A stretch of DNA of 64,000 nt from the NCBI RefSeq assembly GCF_900155685.1, contig NZ_LT732548.1, positions 1,632,696 through 1,696,695 on the forward strand, given 5' to 3'. Positions 61,438 through 64,000 of the stretch are shown here, piece after piece (positions within the stretch are counted from its first letter, which is position 1; the number at the start of each line of letters is the position of its first letter). Source of the DNA: Paenibacillus bouchesdurhonensis. GTDB lineage: Bacteria; Bacillota; Bacilli; Paenibacillales; Paenibacillaceae. The position numbers and the translations under genes were made by a program. Below the pieces are notes generated by a model. It saw only the letters and a list, made by a program, of their open reading frames with translations. It was not told the DNA's origin and made no database searches.

Positions 61438-62544
61438 TTAGTCCAGCGTGTATGGCGCAAGGTTGGACGGAAGAGCTGCTGGACGATGGCACCGGCTTGT
61501 CATTTCGTAATAATGTCCTGAATCGGAGGATTCATGGAAAGCCCACATCGCTTCCAGAACGTGATAAGCCAGCTCGCCACTGGCTCGGTGCGGACGTTTA
61601 TTGATTAGAGCATAGGCCATGTCAGCAGGGCCTATTCCGCGGCTATTCTCGGAATAGCCCGGGAGAAGGGGCTGCTCGCTCCATTCGGCTTCACCGATTT
61701 TGCGGTATTTCACGGGGCCGCCGAAGGTGTTGGGATCCGGCACGAGGATCGTCCCTTCTGTACCATGTATTTCGATCGGAGGCAGGCTGCTGCCTCCAAA
61801 AATATCAAAGCTTGTAATCAGCGTGGCGATGGCCCCGTTTTCGAAGCGCAGCGTACCGGCGACATGGGTCGGAATGTCCACAGGAATCGCTTTGCCGTAC
61901 TTTTTCTCGCTCGTAATGACCCGCTCCTCCATCGCTTTTCCCGTCATTCCGGCAATGCTGCGAATTGGCCCGAGCAATTGGATGAGGGCAGTCAAGTAAT
62001 ACGGACCCATGTCAAACATAGGCCCTCCGCCTTGCGCATAGTAGAACTCCGGATCGGGATGCCAGAATTCGTGACCACGGCTCATCATGAAGGCCGTCGC
62101 CGATACTGGGCGGCCGATGACACCGTCCTCGATTAATTGGAGTGCGGTTTGGATGCCGGCTCCGAGGAAGGTTTCCGGGGCACTGCCAACGAGAAGGCCG
62201 AGCTTTTTCGCCTTATCCAGCACGAGCCTGCCTTCCTCTAGTGTGGCGGTAAGCGGCTTTTCCACGTAGACATGCTTGCCGGCTTCCAGCGCTTTAATGC
62301 TCACCTCGGCGTGAACGGCTGGGATCGTCAAGTTGATCACGATATCGATATCCGGATCGCCGAGCAACTCATCCGTGGTGCAAGCACGGGGAATACCGTA
62401 TTTCTCCGCTTGTTCCCGAGCCCGGTTCAAATCCAGATCAGCGCAGGCCGCGAGCTCCAGAACGCCGAATTTCTTGCAGTTTTCCATATAAATGCTGCTT
62501 ATTTTTCCACAGCCGATAATGCCTACCTTCATTCTATCCATCAT
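61438..62544 (-). CDS. Gfo/Idh/MocA family oxidoreductase
   Basis: 368 residues. Rossmann motif MKVGIIGCGKISSIYMENC at the N-terminus, the family lysine in YVEKPLTATLEEG, and the C-terminal alpha/beta domain (GGGPMFDMGPYYLTALIQLL with the catalytic Asp/Tyr region, ATLITSFDIFGGSSLPPIEI). It oxidises or reduces a sugar or inositol derivative with NAD(P); the exact substrate is unknown. GAGGAGAG precedes the ATG at 62544. It is the third gene of a minus-strand operon behind the ThuA-like gene (51-base gap). Confidence 0.88.
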   Translation of the reverse strand: MMDRMKVGIIGCGKISSIYMENCKKFGVLELAACADLDLNRAREQAEKYGIPRACTTDELLGDPDIDIVINLTIPAVHAEVSIKALEAGKHVYVEKPLTATLEEGRLVLDKAKKLGLLVGSAPETFLGAGIQTALQLIEDGVIGRPVSATAFMMSRGHEFWHPDPEFYYAQGGGPMFDMGPYYLTALIQLLGPIRSIAGMTGKAMEERVITSEKKYGKAIPVDIPTHVAGTLRFENGAIATLITSFDIFGGSSLPPIEIHGTEGTILVPDPNTFGGPVKYRKIGEAEWSEQPLLPGYSENSRGIGPADMAYALINKRPHRASGELAYHVLEAMWAFHESSDSGHYYEMTSRCHRPAALPSNLAPYTLD

Positions 62545-62595
62545 AGGACTCTCCTCTTAGAAGCAGCTTTGGGGTTATCACCCATAGCTCCTGGG

Positions 62596-63330
62596 TTATT
62601 GACTGTCGCCCATACCGGTATAATTGTTCTGCGGCTTAAGTGCCTTGTCGCCATACAGCGCTTCGGCCTGCTGCTTGCCTTCCGCTGCCCAAAGCAAGCC
62701 GCGAGTCATCAGCTCAGTGACCTGCGGAAGTGCGACGATGTCTGCGTGATGCCCCAGAGAGTTATAGTAGACGCGCCCGACTCCCCAGCGCTTCGTCCAA
62801 ACAACCGGCATATCGACGGCCTTATTCAATCGATGTGGACCGTCTGCTACAGGAAAGCGGGTTGTAGCCAGCACTTCGACCGCAGGGTCGACATGCAGAT
62901 AATATTGCTCGCTTTCCACCGTGAAATCTTCCATTCCTGCGACAAGCGGACTTGAGGACTGCTTGATTTCCACCGTATATTTCACACCGTCATTGCCCGG
63001 ATGGGCCACCCATTGGCCGCCGGTCATAAACTGCCAATCTACGTTATGCCGGAAAGAATCGCACATGCCGCCGTGACAGCCGGCCAGACCAGTACCGTTC
63101 TGTACAGCTGCCGATACATTGTCGACGTAAGCCTGCGGGATTTCTCCCATCGTCCAAACCGGTACGATCAGATCGAGATTCATCAGCTTCTCTGCATCTG
63201 CATACGCTTCCAATGTATCAGCAACCTCGACGTCAAATTGATGCTTGCGCAATATATTTGCAAAAATGGCAGCGACTTGTTCCGGCTCGTGTCCATCCCA
63301 GCCGCCCCAAACGATTAATCCCTTTTTCAT
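62596..63330 (-). CDS. ThuA-like domain protein
   Basis: 244 residues with the glutamine-amidotransferase-like ThuA fold: LIVWGGWDGHEP at the start, LIVPVWTMGEIP, GTGLAGCHGGMCDSF (the ThuA GCHGG motif), QFMTGGQWVAHPG, and VYYNSLGHHADIVALP near the end. ThuA proteins are linked to trehalose and related disaccharide use, often encoded with Gfo/Idh dehydrogenases as here. AAAGGAGA lies eight bases before the ATG at 63330. It lies 16 bases after the upstream Gfo/Idh gene. Confidence 0.88.
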   Translation of the reverse strand: MKKGLIVWGGWDGHEPEQVAAIFANILRKHQFDVEVADTLEAYADAEKLMNLDLIVPVWTMGEIPQAYVDNVSAAVQNGTGLAGCHGGMCDSFRHNVDWQFMTGGQWVAHPGNDGVKYTVEIKQSSSPLVAGMEDFTVESEQYYLHVDPAVEVLATTRFPVADGPHRLNKAVDMPVVWTKRWGVGRVYYNSLGHHADIVALPQVTELMTRGLLWAAEGKQQAEALYGDKALKPQNNYTGMGDSQ

Positions 63331-63346
63331 ATCTTATATATCTCCT

Positions 63347-64000
63347 TTACATTTCCGAGATTTCAACCCAGCGACGCTCATCGATGGAGCGTTCTACTGC
63401 TTCGAGGACAGCTTGGCATTTTACGCCGTCATGGAAATTTGGCTGCGGCAGCCTGTTTTCCCGAAGAGCATTCGTAAGTTCTAATATTTCATGGATGAAG
63501 GTATGCTCGAAGCCGATCGTATGTCCTGGCGGCCACCAGGCTTCTGCATATTCATGAGCCGGATCCGTAGCCAACACCCGCCTGAAACCTTGCACATCCT
63601 CTTCATCGGAGGTGAAGTAGACTTCAAGTTCGTTCATCCGTTCAAAATCAAATTTCACACTGCCGAGACTTCCGTTAATTTCAAAGGAATTGGTCGACCG
63701 ATGGCCTGCTGCAAAGCGCGTTGCTTCGAAGCTGCCGAGTGCGCCGCCTGCAAAGCGTGCCAAGAAAAGCGTAGCGTCGTCAACGGTTACGGGGCCCTTC
63801 GGAGCGTCCTTACTGCCTTTAGCGCTCAAGCCCGTCATCTCAGCAGCAATCGGGCGTTCTTTAATGAAGGTCTCGCTCATGCCGATAACCTCATCGATGT
63901 CTCCTACTAAATAGTGGGCAAGATCAATCAAATGGGCGCCGAGATCGCCATGCGACCCGGAGCCGGCGATTTCCTTCTGTAATCTCCAGACGAGCGGAAA
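63347..64000 (-). CDS. Gfo/Idh/MocA family oxidoreductase, 3' part
   Basis: The frame remains open to the right edge; the residues before the first in-frame start at 63931 (WRLQKEIAGSGSHGDLGAHL) are clearly coding, so the N-terminal Rossmann part lies outside the window. The visible C-terminal domain shows HGDLGAHLIDLAHYLVGDID (catalytic His/Asp region), ATLFLARFAGGALGSFEATR and a typical end with NFHDGVKCQAVLEAVERSID. It is the first visible gene of the operon leading to ThuA and a second dehydrogenase. The two dehydrogenases are of different subgroups. Confidence 0.88.
   Translation of the reverse strand, partial: FPLVWRLQKEIAGSGSHGDLGAHLIDLAHYLVGDIDEVIGMSETFIKERPIAAEMTGLSAKGSKDAPKGPVTVDDATLFLARFAGGALGSFEATRFAAGHRSTNSFEINGSLGSVKFDFERMNELEVYFTSDEEDVQGFRRVLATDPAHEYAEAWWPPGHTIGFEHTFIHEILELTNALRENRLPQPNFHDGVKCQAVLEAVERSIDERRWVEISEM

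Noticed and set aside
62272..62955. A 227-codon plus-strand frame spanning the junction of the Gfo/Idh and ThuA-like genes.
   Set aside because: Both minus-strand genes are clearly real, including conserved motifs on both sides of the junction.

Overview
The window looks like chromosomal DNA of a Paenibacillus-like, endospore-forming member of the Bacillales. The evidence is Bacillus-type gene order (rarA, cymR, iscS and mnmA; alaS-ireB-ruvX-DUF1292-mltG-U32-U32; glcT-ptsG-ptsH-ptsI; yuaF-floT), strong AGGAGG ribosome binding sites with frequent TTG and GTG starts, a stalk-domain (copper amine oxidase N-terminal-like) exported protein, a spore-type collagen-like protein, and a giant repeat protein with a WIAG-like tail. 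No tRNA, rRNA, CRISPR array, insertion sequence or prophage was seen. The species was not determined.

Layout. Bases 1-12213: 3' part of helD, a small HTH gene, rarA followed by a remnant of a methionine-sulfoxide reductase gene, mnmA, cymR, an accessory segment (stalk-domain protein, collagen-like protein, small unknown protein), iscS, a PRC-barrel protein, a zinc-ribbon protein and an AI-2E-type permease. Bases 12214-20131: a consensus promoter and an alanine T-box leader (specifier GCU), then alaS, ireB, ruvX, two tandem DUF1292 genes, mltG and two U32-family genes likely to act in tRNA wobble-uridine hydroxylation. Bases 20132-28216: a chemoreceptor with a sigma-D promoter, a Bax-inhibitor-like protein, an HD-GYP protein, a class B PBP and a deacetylase. 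Bases 28315-34512: ilvD, a KGG-repeat stress protein, an acyltransferase, a HAD hydrolase, a sirtuin and an aldo/keto reductase.

Bases 34576-39354 hold an AraC regulator divergent from galK-galE-galT (Leloir pathway, class II GalT). Then come an iron alcohol dehydrogenase, yuaF-floT behind an ECF-type promoter candidate, and the glucose PTS genes: glcT, a RAT antiterminator site, ptsG (EIICBA), ptsH and ptsI. Next are ribosomal protein L25/Ctc, the bdbD-bdbC thiol-oxidation pair and a lipoprotein of unknown function.

The most striking element is at 51917-57187: a 1756-residue protein made mainly of 154 consecutive 10-residue units without one break in phase. Its second half is a tandem array of eight exact 330-bp (110-residue, 11-unit) modules plus a partial ninth. 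Histidine recurs at one phase of the decamer. A match to the sigma-K consensus (AC, 17 bases, CATANNNTA) lies just upstream, so I infer a late-sporulation protein of the spore surface.

Bases 57549-64000: a LacI regulator, KDG kinase divergent from KDPG aldolase, an AT-rich sugar O-acetyltransferase, and an operon of Gfo/Idh dehydrogenase, ThuA-like protein and Gfo/Idh dehydrogenase that runs off the right edge. This end is devoted to catabolism of sugar acids and unusual sugars.
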